This document shows positions 39,553-47,708 of a stretch of 64,000 nt of DNA, in pieces (position 1 is the stretch's first letter; each line of letters opens with the position of its first letter). The DNA comes from Dehalogenimonas sp. W. Its GTDB lineage: Bacteria > Chloroflexota > Dehalococcoidia > Dehalococcoidales > Dehalococcoidaceae. Location: positions 806,001 through 870,000 of the forward strand of contig NZ_CP146612.1 in NCBI RefSeq assembly GCF_037094495.1. The letters are read 5' to 3'. The notes below the pieces were generated by a model that saw only the letters and a list, made by a program, of their open reading frames with translations, was not told where the DNA came from and did not search any database. Position numbers and translations under genes: made by a program.

Positions 39553-40668
39553 CTATTCGACCAGCTGGCGTTCTAGAAAGTATCGGTCAACCCACTCTTC
39601 ATAAACTTCACCAAAATCTAACCCAACAGTCCTATAAAAACCAATTAAAAAATGGTTTCCATCGGTCATATATCGAAATATGTCTGTAAACAAGTAATCC
39701 CCATAACGACTGGATAGGTATTCGACGAATTCATAGGAGGTACTATATAGTTGAGATGCTCGCATAGATTCTGATGGGCTTCCATAAACAAGGAAGTTCT
39801 TGATGTCGTGGGTGTTCACGGATGACATCATCAGGTCAAGTCGTAAAAAAATTCGCTCTGGGAACCGCTGAAACCCTTTAAGACTGTCTTTGACAGCTAA
39901 GCCTTCATAAATACCTCGTGGAAACATCTCAATAGCAGCAGCCCCGAGCGTTTCATAGATAACCAGGTGGGAGATTTCATGACTTGGGGTTGGAGTCGTT
40001 ATATTGGATTTCATCGAATCCCTTGCTTTTTCAGCAACAAGAAATAGCAAGGGTGATCCGTCATTCAACACGCTGAATGCACCATGAGCGTCGTTTTGTC
40101 CAGTATCCGATCGAAAATCAACAATGTTCGGATATAAATAAATGGTAATGCGATCATAAGTATTAGATGGTTTGTATTGTTTTCTAAGACGTTCAATTTC
40201 CTCTTGAAGAATTACTAACGTTGACCTGACACTCTCAACAGGAATTTCCCCTCTTAAAACAATCTCGAATTGTTTTTCAGCTCTTGCCAGAAGTGCTTCG
40301 GGCTTAATATGATCCTTGTAAATCCAAACCGAGGCCAGCATAAGGAGAAAAAAAGCCAAAAACACCAAAATGACTTTATTTTGCTTATTGTTGGCAGGTT
40401 TGCTAGCAGGACGATATCGAGACAAGTTTTTAAAAAAATTTTGGGTGAAAAATCCAGCCAGCACCAAAATGGCGAAGGCGGTAAAAGTTAATAAGATTGG
40501 ATTCGCAATTTGACGGGGAAATAACATTTCAAGGTAGATGGCTCCGCACAGTAGCGTCAAAATTACGCAAAAAAAGAGAAGGAGAGTGAACTTGGCGATA
40601 AAGCTAAACACGGTTTGCAAAACCGGCCAAGTAGACAATATCTGCTTCATGTCTTCTAATCTTAGCAT
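39553..40668 (-). CDS. Membrane-anchored HExxH peptidase (MA-like)
   Basis: A protein of ~371 residues from ATG 40668 (ATG 40650 is possible). Three transmembrane helices occupy the first ~130 residues. The remainder resembles 'peptidase MA-like' domains: TPSHEISHLVIYETLG (HExxH) and, ~20 residues later, RGIYEGLAVKDS with the third zinc ligand Glu. The catalytic domain should face outside. The AT-rich base composition and opposite-strand neighbour at 40772 mark this as an inserted pair (a 'moron') interrupting the structural region. Confidence 0.6.
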   Translation of the reverse strand: MLRLEDMKQILSTWPVLQTVFSFIAKFTLLLFFCVILTLLCGAIYLEMLFPRQIANPILLTFTAFAILVLAGFFTQNFFKNLSRYRPASKPANNKQNKVILVFLAFFLLMLASVWIYKDHIKPEALLARAEKQFEIVLRGEIPVESVRSTLVILQEEIERLRKQYKPSNTYDRITIYLYPNIVDFRSDTGQNDAHGAFSVLNDGSPLLFLVAEKARDSMKSNITTPTPSHEISHLVIYETLGAAAIEMFPRGIYEGLAVKDSLKGFQRFPERIFLRLDLMMSSVNTHDIKNFLVYGSPSESMRASQLYSTSYEFVEYLSSRYGDYLFTDIFRYMTDGNHFLIGFYRTVGLDFGEVYEEWVDRYFLERQLVE

Positions 40669-40771
40669 ATAAAATTGAGGGCTAACCACGTGATACGATG
40701 ACCTTGATGTTTGATACCAGGCAAATTATTATTACATCGCAACTTAATCTATCTGGCGAGGGAGTTAATTC

Positions 40772-41131
40772 GTGCAAAAACTTGCACCTGTTTTTCTGTG
40801 TGAATTCGTAATCGGGTTTGGCTTCCTTAGTGGTTTGTGGATTCATATAGGTATCAATCCAGAGACAGAAATAATTAGAGCTTTCGCAAGTGTGGCCGAT
40901 GCTATTACTCCGGAAACTGGAATCTCATGGGTGTTCTGGCTGATTCCATTAGTAACGGTGGGTATGTCGTTGTGGTTGACTTATGTACTCGGGGGTATTT
41001 TAGGGTTATTAGCAGTCGGGCTTGCTTTCATAGCGGGTTTTTCTGTTGACACGGACTTTGGCCCACCTTTATTAGTGGTTGCTCTGATAATTGGATTGAT
41101 TTCTTCAGCGATGTCTAATACCAATTCCTAA
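40772..41131 (+). CDS. Small multi-pass membrane protein, 119 aa
   Basis: Encoded from GTG 40772 with GAGGGAG upstream, in the opposite orientation to the surrounding genes. The 119-residue product has about four transmembrane helices (FVIGFGFLSGLWIHIGI, WVFWLIPLVTVGMSLWL, GLLAVGLAFIAGF, LLVVALIIGLISSAM) with short loops. No family recognised. It diverges from the peptidase gene at 40668 across 103 AT-rich bases that probably hold both promoters, and converges with the gene ending at 41142. Confidence 0.5.
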   Translation: MQKLAPVFLCEFVIGFGFLSGLWIHIGINPETEIIRAFASVADAITPETGISWVFWLIPLVTVGMSLWLTYVLGGILGLLAVGLAFIAGFSVDTDFGPPLLVVALIIGLISSAMSNTNS

Positions 41132-41141
41132 AATTTGACTC

Positions 41142-41369
41142 TTATTCTTCGAACATCGCCGCCTGCCAGTTCCGCCACTTCTTATCCTGGGCTTCAGCGT
41201 ACTTCCGAACCGCTTTTTCCGCCCATCTTTTTTGCAGCAAAGCCAAAGCCTCGCTGCTTAACTGGCGAGTATTCGCCGGAGGATTTACCTCCTCCGGCGG
41301 GTTGTGGATCTCGTAATCAGCCCTCAGAAGAGCTGCCATAGCCAACATGGCGAAATACTTATTCCACAT
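41142..41369 (-). CDS. Small hypothetical protein, 75 aa
   Basis: ATG 41369 is chosen because it overlaps the preceding stop by 11 bases; the frame extends further but loses homology-like character. The 75-residue product (MWNKYFAMLAMAALLRADYE, then a charged helix AVRKYAEAQDKKWRNWQ) has one short hydrophobic segment. No family recognised. Confidence 0.45.
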   Translation of the reverse strand: MWNKYFAMLAMAALLRADYEIHNPPEEVNPPANTRQLSSEALALLQKRWAEKAVRKYAEAQDKKWRNWQAAMFEE

Positions 41370-41604
41370 TGACGATCTTGCCCTTGATGCCGAACATGGT
41401 AGAAAAGCCCCAGGCCAGCTGATCACAAAGCTGGTCCACCGGCTCGCCCAGGTCGAGACTGTCTTTAGGGTTTAGAAGGTAAAACCTTACTTCGAGCCGG
41501 CCTTCTTTTCGGTGCTTGGTTATCTCCATGCCCATGTGTTGACCAACCTCTTGCGCCTGCTCCATTTGCTGCCGGCTGATGCCTGCCATACCCGGATTAA
41601 ACAT
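41359..41604 (-). CDS. Hypothetical protein, 81 aa
   Basis: An 81-residue protein with an N-terminal Met/Gln helix (SRQQMEQAQEVGQHMGMEI) and a C-terminal beta segment (RLEVRFYLLNPKDSLDLG). Its start (ATG 41604) shares one base with the stop of the zinc-finger gene. Function unknown; it belongs to the operon that begins at the tandem repeats near 42480. Confidence 0.5.
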   Translation of the reverse strand: MFNPGMAGISRQQMEQAQEVGQHMGMEITKHRKEGRLEVRFYLLNPKDSLDLGEPVDQLCDQLAWGFSTMFGIKGKIVNVE

Positions 41605-42389
41605 TACGCGCCTCCTTTCTTTTGCTCTGTCTCCCAGCCTTCAGGTATTTTTCCGCCGCCCCGGCCGGGAACCATCTGTTGTTCCATCATGCCCCACATC
41701 ATGTCCATCACCTTATCGACCCGCTTGGCATAGGCTTCATCGACCGTCTTCGGCGGCGGTCCCTTGGGCAACTTCTCCTCGATGTAGCCCAACACACCGC
41801 CAACCGCCTCCTGGGCCGCTTCCCTGGCCATCTCTAAACTCGCACCCCTGGCTCTTACCGCCGCGGCATCGAGTTCCTCGCGCGAAGCATTGAGCACCCT
41901 GAGTAGCGGCTCAAATCGCTTAGCCTCCGCTTCGGCTTCCGTCTTCTGGATGTTGGCCAGCTCCATTACCAGTAGCATCGATGCCCGGAGTTTCATCATA
42001 CCCCGCAGCTCGCATTGTTCTTCATAGCTGTCGCCCATGTAACGGCGTAAAACGGCCTCGGGGGAAATGACTTCGCTCTGTTTATAGGTCGCCGGCAGGC
42101 TGCTCGGTTGGGTATCGGCCGCCGGCGTCATCTTGGCTATCTCTTGCCTAACCGTCCTGTCCTTGAAGTGAAGCTGTTTTGTGAGCTGTTCAAAGCTGTA
42201 ACCCTTACCCAGATATTCCCTGATTTCGGCGGCGATGCTCTCGTCATCCTTTTCGCCTTCCGCCTGTTCAGGAACATCACCCTCAGCATTAGACGGTTCA
42301 ATATTTTTCGCCGGGTGGGCGCCCGACGTATGCCCGCCGAGCGCCTTGATCGACTTAAACTCTCTCCCGCAAATCTTGCATGTGTACAT
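41604..42389 (-). CDS. C2H2 zinc-finger protein with KALGGH motif
   Basis: A 261-residue protein. Residues 1-26 form a classical C2H2 finger (YTCKICGREF, then KALGGHTSGAH). The KALGGH core is close to the QALGGH of plant EPF-type fingers. After an acidic linker comes a region that could be a helix-turn-helix (REYLGKGYSFEQLTKQLHF), then a long charged helical part to the C-terminus (EAEAEAKRFEPLLRVLNAS). It probably binds DNA and oligomerises. Being first gene after the repeats at 42474, it may regulate its own operon. Confidence 0.65.
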   Translation of the reverse strand: MYTCKICGREFKSIKALGGHTSGAHPAKNIEPSNAEGDVPEQAEGEKDDESIAAEIREYLGKGYSFEQLTKQLHFKDRTVRQEIAKMTPAADTQPSSLPATYKQSEVISPEAVLRRYMGDSYEEQCELRGMMKLRASMLLVMELANIQKTEAEAEAKRFEPLLRVLNASREELDAAAVRARGASLEMAREAAQEAVGGVLGYIEEKLPKGPPPKTVDEAYAKRVDKVMDMMWGMMEQQMVPGRGGGKIPEGWETEQKKGGA

Positions 42390-42473
42390 TTTCTACCTCC
42401 CCGGACTCGCCTCGTTCCTGTTTAAGGATTAATCGAACAGCCTGTGGAACGTACAGGCCACGACTACAGTGTA

Positions 42474-42508
42474 AATACCCGCTGTAGATACCCGTCTGTG
42501 AATACCCG
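42474..42508. promoter_or_regulatory. Three tandem iteron-like repeats
   Basis: ATACCCG occurs three times at spacing 13-14 bases (AATACCCG 42474, GATACCCG 42487, AATACCCG 42501), each preceded by TGTA/TGTR-like bases, giving a 13-14-base unit. An inverted repeat CCTGT...ACAGG (near 42441) lies beside it. The site sits in the 180-base gap upstream of the zinc-finger operon, so it is probably a regulator or initiator binding site. Confidence 0.55.
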
Positions 42509-42569
42509 AAAAAAACTTAAACACTATTCCCCCCTTGCCTCAGGGGTCACCCCCCTCCCCGATTGACTT

Positions 42570-43487
42570 TCACCCTGATCCGATTAACAACGCGATAGCT
42601 TTTTCTACCCCAAGTTGAGGCGCAAGTCTTGCCACCCGGATGGCATCCCGGACATTCTGGGTGAGCCCGTCCAGACGGCGGGCGATTTCCCCAGCCAGCT
42701 CCTGGTCGAGGCCTTCGGAGCGCACCAACACACCTCTCACCACCGTTAGAAACTCGGCCCTCCCATAGGGATCGAGCTTTCGAATGGCAAAGCGTGACCG
42801 TAGTTCCGGCGACAGTTTTTCGCAACGGTTGGAGGCGGCGATGACTCTGAGGGGGTTGTTGATATCGAGTTCACGGCCCCTTTTAGCCCGCACCAACCGT
42901 CCGCCTTCCATCATGGTCAGCAGCGCCGCGGTATCGGCGGCGTTCATTTTGTCGATCTCGTCTATAAGCAGAATCTGCGGTTCCCGCCCGGCCACCAGGT
43001 CCCACAGCCCGGCCTTTGAAGTCGCCGAACCGACCAGCCAGATAGCCTTTTCGCCTCCGGCTCTTTCGATGTCCCACAGAAAAAGCGTTTTGGCCAGCGC
43101 CGGTGGCCCGGTCAGCAGCACATGCACCGGCTTTTCTGCCAGAAGTGCCGCCCTGAGAAGCTCTTTCACGCCGTCATGGCCGATGATGTCCCCGAAAAGA
43201 GTGTCGGATATCTCTGGTTTTAATTCCTGGCGCGTTTCAGGAGGCGTAATTTCAGCCGAAAGAACGCTTTTGCCCAGTTCGCTCAACCGGTAGCCGGTAT
43301 GGGAGTTGGATCGAAAGACATTATCAAGGTATCCATCCTTGAACAGCCGGGACAGCGTCGCCGGCCAAATCCTGACATGGCGCCATCCCCAGCCGATGCG
43401 ATAGTCGTTCTCCATATCCACCGAGTCTTCAAACCGGGCGATTTCCGAAAGCAGTTCGATGACATCATCGTTTTTCACTTTTACCAC
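42570..43487 (-). CDS. AAA+ ATPase with N-terminal winged helix
   Basis: A 305-residue protein. Residues ~1-80 look like a winged helix. The AAA+ core has LLTGPPALAKT (127-134 is GPPALAKT; MoxR/MCM-type proteins have GPPGTAKT), Walker B ILLIDEIDK (172-180), sensor-1 VIAASNRCEKL and arginine-finger region LRSRFAIRKL. The C-terminal lid follows (ARRLDGLTQNVRDAIRVAR). It belongs to the MoxR/RuvB-like group, acting as a motor or chaperone. It precedes the J-domain gene by a 7-base overlap, so they are co-translated. The exact target is unknown. Confidence 0.75.
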   Translation of the reverse strand: MVKVKNDDVIELLSEIARFEDSVDMENDYRIGWGWRHVRIWPATLSRLFKDGYLDNVFRSNSHTGYRLSELGKSVLSAEITPPETRQELKPEISDTLFGDIIGHDGVKELLRAALLAEKPVHVLLTGPPALAKTLFLWDIERAGGEKAIWLVGSATSKAGLWDLVAGREPQILLIDEIDKMNAADTAALLTMMEGGRLVRAKRGRELDINNPLRVIAASNRCEKLSPELRSRFAIRKLDPYGRAEFLTVVRGVLVRSEGLDQELAGEIARRLDGLTQNVRDAIRVARLAPQLGVEKAIALLIGSG

Positions 43488-43840
43488 CCCCTTTCCTGGC
43501 AGATCCGCCTGAAGGCTTCGGTTACTATCTGAGTCAGGTATTCGGTGCCGCTGATGCCGGCGGTATCGGGGTGAAGCTTTCGCAGGAGATCCAGATAACG
43601 CCGCCTAGCAAATTCTTTCGAAGCGGTGCGGTCGCAACCAAGAATTCGGTACGGGTCAAGAGCAGGCTGGTTTATCGGCCTGCTTCCGCCGGCACCTGAC
43701 ATATCCATGCCCAGCCGCTGGGCGAAACCGATGATGGTAGCCGGGTCAGCGGCGCTGGTAAAAAGCTCCGCCATGAAAGATTGAAGCTCGCACGCCAGGT
43801 CATGTTGCATGTGCCTGATACGGTTGAATCTGTCTTCCAT
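43481..43840 (-). CDS. J-domain (DnaJ-like) protein
   Basis: A 119-residue protein from ATG 43840. The C-terminal half is a J domain: DPYRILGCDRTASKEF, then RYLDLLRKLHPDTAG with the HPD tripeptide at 90-92, then VTEAFRRICQER. The N-terminal half is helical (QHDLACELQSFMAELF). J-domains recruit Hsp70; a phage- or plasmid-coded one usually serves particle assembly or replication. It overlaps the AAA+ gene by 7 bases. Confidence 0.75.
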   Translation of the reverse strand: MEDRFNRIRHMQHDLACELQSFMAELFTSAADPATIIGFAQRLGMDMSGAGGSRPINQPALDPYRILGCDRTASKEFARRRYLDLLRKLHPDTAGISGTEYLTQIVTEAFRRICQERGW

Positions 43841-43842
43841 GT

Positions 43843-44064
43843 TTACCACCAAAAATGACCAGCAAGAACTCCCAGGAAGAAACCGATGAGCATCAGCCAC
43901 CAGTACTTGCCGCCGAGCCTTACAAGCAAAATGCCCAGGCCGAGGAATATAAGCATGTAAATCAGAGGCGCCTTTTTCTGGTCATCCCGAATGATCTCGG
44001 TCCACGGTTTGCCCCCTGCCGTTCGCCAGAACTTTTCGTAGAGCCTGCCCAGGAAATCGATCAT
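43843..44064 (-). CDS. Small two-helix membrane protein, 73 aa
   Basis: A 73-residue protein with a hydrophilic, basic-acidic N-terminus (KPWTEIIRDDQKK) and two transmembrane helices (LIYMLIFLGLGILLVRLGG and YWWLMLIGFFLGVLAGHFWW). It starts inside the stop of the cysteine-rich gene (4-base overlap) and ends 2 bases before the J-domain gene. Probably a membrane partner of the downstream factors; function unknown. Confidence 0.55.
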   Translation of the reverse strand: MIDFLGRLYEKFWRTAGGKPWTEIIRDDQKKAPLIYMLIFLGLGILLVRLGGKYWWLMLIGFFLGVLAGHFWW

Positions 44065-44306
44065 TGCCTCACCCCTTTCTTCTTAATCCAGCCGCGTTCT
44101 TCCTGAGGGATGAGCGGCCCAAGTCTGACGAAGCAGGAACAGGCCTGGCAGATTTCGAGCGCCAGCGGTTCACCACGTGCCAGCCGGATGATGTCAATTC
44201 CACCGTTTGCGGCCTTATCGGACAACGGAAACCCTTTGCGGCAGTAGATTCTTTTGCCGTTCACCCTGGCATGGGCACATTCATAAAGTGTCCGTTTCTT
44301 CTTCAT
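44061..44306 (-). CDS. Small cysteine-containing protein, 81 aa
   Basis: An 81-residue, basic protein with well-spaced cysteines (LYECAHARVNGKRIYCRKGF, CQACSCFVRLGP) that could bind one zinc ion. It overlaps the primase-helicase gene and the next membrane gene by 4 bases each, so translation is coupled. Nucleic-acid binding is inferred from the basic, Cys-rich composition. Confidence 0.5.
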   Translation of the reverse strand: MKKKRTLYECAHARVNGKRIYCRKGFPLSDKAANGGIDIIRLARGEPLALEICQACSCFVRLGPLIPQEERGWIKKKGVRQ

Positions 44307-46603
44307 GTCACTCCCTTTGATTGATGTTCAGGAGCCGTATTCCCTACAAAACCTTTCGAACCCTTCAAACCTTTCGGGCCACGTTTGGGCTCACGATTGA
44401 AAGGTTTTTCGAAAGGTTTTTCCGCAGTTTCAACACCTTTCACCCTGTTTGAAGCTAAATCAGTTGATTTATCCGTTGTTTTTCCGAAAGGTTTTCCTGG
44501 ATCTGTAAAACCTTTCGCCGAATCCGAAGCTGTTTCGAAAGGTTCGAAAGGAATGAAAGGTTTTTCACCCGATACGGGCGGCTCAAGCCTAAGCCCATAC
44601 TGTTTAACCAGACTTTCTACCCTGACTTGATCCCAGCACACCACCCTTCGCCGGGTGGTGCTTCCCTTGTCTTTCTGAAAGCCCAGTCTCCGGGTCAGCC
44701 AGCCAGCTTTCTCCGGGTTAAGAGTAGGTGACTCCTCATCCATGGCGTCAGCTCTTACGGCGATGTTTTTGAGTGATAGTTCGTGCTTTTCCTGATGTAA
44801 TTCGATCATGGCGGCAAGTACTCTGCCGGCATCGCTTTCCCGGCGCCGGGTATAAAGCGACTCTTGCAGCCGGTGGACGAAGCCGCCAAGGGCCTCCGCC
44901 ATGGCATGGTCGCCGTTAAGCATGGCTTTCATGGGGATGAGTATCTCCTGAAGACGCGGCTGCAGGTTTGGTTCGAGCAGCTCGTTACCGAAGGTTTTAC
45001 CTTTGAGGCGGCACAGGTTTTGCAGGCGAAAGGTTAATAGTTTTGAGCGTAACGTCCCGACCTCCTTATCGAACGATGCCGGCAGCACCCTTGGGATGTC
45101 GTCACGGGTGAGGGGCATCATTTCTGAAGTCAGGCAGCGGCTTTCGAGGGCCTCGTCGGCGAAAGGGAATCTTGTTGATAAAAGCTTCGGACCAAATACC
45201 TGGTAGCCTCGCGGGAACCATTTTCCGTTTTCTTTATCCGCCCGAAGGACCGGCATCCCCGGCCGATAGCCGTTATTGAGCAGTTTTACCATCTCCGTCC
45301 AGGCGGAGGAATCCTTGAAATCGGCTTCATCAAGCACCAGCGTGCCTCTGAATTGTTCCAGGATGCGAAAGATCGGCGACGGTGTCGTGGCGCCGGAGGC
45401 GAACATCGGGCGGAAGCAGATATTTCCGACCACTTGCAACAAGCGCGTCTTGCCGGTACCCCAGTCACCGATCACCCGGAGATACGGAATCGACGGGGCA
45501 AACTCATATACCCAGCTCAGAAGCACATAGAGTGAAGCGATCTCTTCGAAGTCAGCCGGCAACTCCATGTAGCGATGAATGAAACTCTGCACTTCACCGA
45601 ATAGTTTGGCCTGTGAATCATAGGGCGCCGCGGCGGGGGCGAAATGTACCACTTGGCCGACCAACGGGTCATTCGTTGGCAGGTAAGTCACCTTCGAGGT
45701 GTCGTACTGCCACATTTTTTTGATGGCGCCGCCGGCCGAGATCATGAAATACCGGTCGTCTTCATCGACCACCATCTCGCCGACCGTGCCGTCACGAAGA
45801 ATAAAGCCGGAGACGTAACATTCGCGCTCTTCCTCCTCCAACTTGAAATCGGTGACCAGCTTTTCAGCGTCGGCAAGGCAGTGTTGCAGCAGGTAGTCGT
45901 CGATACCGGTTTTCTGCTGATTTTCCAGTTGAGGTAATTGGATGACATGTACCGCTGCTCCCTTGCGCCGGATGTGTTCGGCGACATGCGACAGTGCTTT
46001 CCGTACCGGTTCCTTGGTTACGATGTCGGAGTCAAAGGCGAGATAGACGGAACGGTCCTTGAGGGCGATGTAATCCCAGTCGGCCAGAAACGTAACGCCG
46101 CCGAACTCATTCTTCCCTTTGAAGCCCCAGACGCCGGTGACGGATATGGCGCAGGCGCCGTGGCCGGCCAGGGCGTCAGCCTTCTTCGACCCCTCGGTGA
46201 TCCATAAAGGCACCTTCGGATTGCCGAGATCTTTCTGACATCGAGGCGGGCAGTCGAGGCGATTGGCCGATCCAGCCGGAAGCTCATACTTTACCGTCTT
46301 GCCCTGGTTGTTGGTGCGGGGGTTGTCGGACCGGAGTTGAATGCCCGCGGCTGTGCCGTCGACACCCCAGAGTGGAATGAGGAGGCCGGGCACTCGCTGT
46401 TGCGCCGGGACAAAGCCGAGCCTGGCAAGCTCGGTTTTGTCTTCGACGCTCCGGTATTTCCGCTCCCGGATTATTTCAAGACCAAGGCCGCTCTGCTCAT
46501 GAAGATGTTTAAAATGACTCTCCAGAAGCTCGGGTACAGCCTTGGAAAAAACGTCTCCGACAGCGGCGGACTGGCCGCTTGAATCTTTTCTTACCATGAT
46601 CAT
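44303..46603 (-). CDS. DUF3854 primase-like / superfamily 3-type helicase protein
   Basis: A 766-residue protein. The first part matches DUF3854: LWITEGSKKADALAGHG, then GFKGKN and YLAFDSDIVTKEPVR, a Toprim-like primase domain. The middle is an ATPase: VIGDWGTGKTRLLQVVGN (Walker A), GTLVLDEADFKDSS (Walker B), ARG-finger-like PVLRADKENGKW. The final ~110 residues are a low-complexity tail with repeated KPF and KGF triplets. This is the likely replication initiator. ATG 46603 or the internal Met (MVRKDSS) could be the start. The stop overlaps the next gene by 4 bases. Confidence 0.75.
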   Translation of the reverse strand: MIMVRKDSSGQSAAVGDVFSKAVPELLESHFKHLHEQSGLGLEIIRERKYRSVEDKTELARLGFVPAQQRVPGLLIPLWGVDGTAAGIQLRSDNPRTNNQGKTVKYELPAGSANRLDCPPRCQKDLGNPKVPLWITEGSKKADALAGHGACAISVTGVWGFKGKNEFGGVTFLADWDYIALKDRSVYLAFDSDIVTKEPVRKALSHVAEHIRRKGAAVHVIQLPQLENQQKTGIDDYLLQHCLADAEKLVTDFKLEEEERECYVSGFILRDGTVGEMVVDEDDRYFMISAGGAIKKMWQYDTSKVTYLPTNDPLVGQVVHFAPAAAPYDSQAKLFGEVQSFIHRYMELPADFEEIASLYVLLSWVYEFAPSIPYLRVIGDWGTGKTRLLQVVGNICFRPMFASGATTPSPIFRILEQFRGTLVLDEADFKDSSAWTEMVKLLNNGYRPGMPVLRADKENGKWFPRGYQVFGPKLLSTRFPFADEALESRCLTSEMMPLTRDDIPRVLPASFDKEVGTLRSKLLTFRLQNLCRLKGKTFGNELLEPNLQPRLQEILIPMKAMLNGDHAMAEALGGFVHRLQESLYTRRRESDAGRVLAAMIELHQEKHELSLKNIAVRADAMDEESPTLNPEKAGWLTRRLGFQKDKGSTTRRRVVCWDQVRVESLVKQYGLRLEPPVSGEKPFIPFEPFETASDSAKGFTDPGKPFGKTTDKSTDLASNRVKGVETAEKPFEKPFNREPKRGPKGLKGSKGFVGNTAPEHQSKGVT
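44350..44563. repeat. Cluster of AACCTTTC/GAAAGGTT words
   Basis: Within about 215 bases the word AACCTTTC or its complement occurs at least eight times (near 44350, 44368, 44399, 44410, 44485, 44509, 44536 and 44555), with a looser copy at 44435. Both orientations are used. It lies inside the 3' end of the primase-helicase gene, where it encodes KPF and KGF repeats. It could be an origin-type iteron array or just peptide repetition. Confidence 0.55.
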
Positions 46604-46604
46604 C

Positions 46605-47708
46605 TTAGTAAGCGACGTCGCGTTGTACTGCCTTCAGAAAACGCTTCAGCCCCTCGGCGGAAAATTTACTTGGCGGCAAAGGCGAGTTGAAGTCGTCTAG
46701 TTCCGCTTCAATATGGCAGTGTTTCTCGAACCACCGCCTGATCTGATGGTCCCGGATGTCAAGGTGCCAGACTTTAGTCTTGGCCCTGTCCCATAACTCA
46801 ATGAGTTCATTTTCAGTGACACCATCCTCCAGCCTGGTCTTGTCTTTGCCGGTCACTTCATAGGGGAAAAGGTCGTCAGGGGCTTCACTGTCCGGCGGCG
46901 GCAGTAACAAAGACTGGCTGGGCGCCATTCGGGCTAACTTCTGAGTTTCGGCCAGGGTATAGGCGGCACTCAGAAACAGAACCCGCACCATCTTTTTCCG
47001 ACCCTCCACCTCCACTTCCTTTTCCACAAGCTTGAGGGACAGCGGAATCATCGACAGTCTTCCGCAGACGCTTTGAATGAGTTCGAGCATGGAGTTCACG
47101 TTGACGATGGAGTGGTATGAGCTGGTGTCGAGTTGATAGACGCCAAAACCCGGGCACTTGGGAATCAAAAACTGCAAGTTCATCACTCTCTTACAGCGGC
47201 CGGATTCGTAATAAGCGCACGTCTTGGGGTCGCAAGTGATCTCTCTAAGTTCGGTTTCCAAGTCCTTATGGGTGGCAATGCGACCGGTCCGGATATCCAC
47301 CCTGGCTACTGCCGTCTCGCCGTCACCGCGGCAGATGAGGCCCCGGTATGCCGAGTAACACTTTAAGTATTGGCTGGCCCACTGGTGAGGTTCTTCGGTC
47401 GGCAGCATGATTTGAAGCTCGGTCGGTTTATCGCCGAAAACCTTCCTCACTTCATCCGGACAGACGAAATAGTCGGTGGGGACGGGATAGGTGAAGCCCT
47501 CGCTGGACTCTCTCTTAAGTCCCAGCCTGATCTTCCCCAGCCTCGGTAACCTGATGACTTCGGTGACTCCCTTGATCGGCATTTCTTTCTCCTTGATTTC
47601 GATTTCCTTGGACCTGGCCATATCTTTCAGATATACCTGGGCGATCATCCGGGCCAGTATCTTCAGCCCTTGATGCATTACCTGCCGCTCAGCTTCGGTC
47701 GACATCAC
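46605..47708 (-). CDS. Gp3-like recombination directionality factor candidate
   Basis: A 367-residue protein. RLPRLGKIRLGLKRES, then YPVPTDYFVCPDEVRKVFGD, and a four-cysteine site (TCDPKTCAYYESGRCKRVM, FLIPKCPGFG) fit my memory of the phage family that includes the phiC31 Gp3 directionality factor, often labelled 'hydrolase or metal-binding'. Such factors make a large serine integrase excise, and a large serine recombinase sits at 49654-51312. The stop is one base from the primase-helicase start. Assignment rests on recalled motifs, without a search. Confidence 0.5.
   Translation of the reverse strand: MMSTEAERQVMHQGLKILARMIAQVYLKDMARSKEIEIKEKEMPIKGVTEVIRLPRLGKIRLGLKRESSEGFTYPVPTDYFVCPDEVRKVFGDKPTELQIMLPTEEPHQWASQYLKCYSAYRGLICRGDGETAVARVDIRTGRIATHKDLETELREITCDPKTCAYYESGRCKRVMNLQFLIPKCPGFGVYQLDTSSYHSIVNVNSMLELIQSVCGRLSMIPLSLKLVEKEVEVEGRKKMVRVLFLSAAYTLAETQKLARMAPSQSLLLPPPDSEAPDDLFPYEVTGKDKTRLEDGVTENELIELWDRAKTKVWHLDIRDHQIRRWFEKHCHIEAELDDFNSPLPPSKFSAEGLKRFLKAVQRDVAY

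Noticed and set aside
42474-42508. CRISPR array
   Set aside because: Only three short tandem units without spacers of CRISPR length; no cas genes anywhere in the window.
44350-44563. Claim that the AACCTTTC array is certainly the replication origin
   Set aside because: The same bases encode a regular peptide repeat, so the array alone cannot prove an origin.
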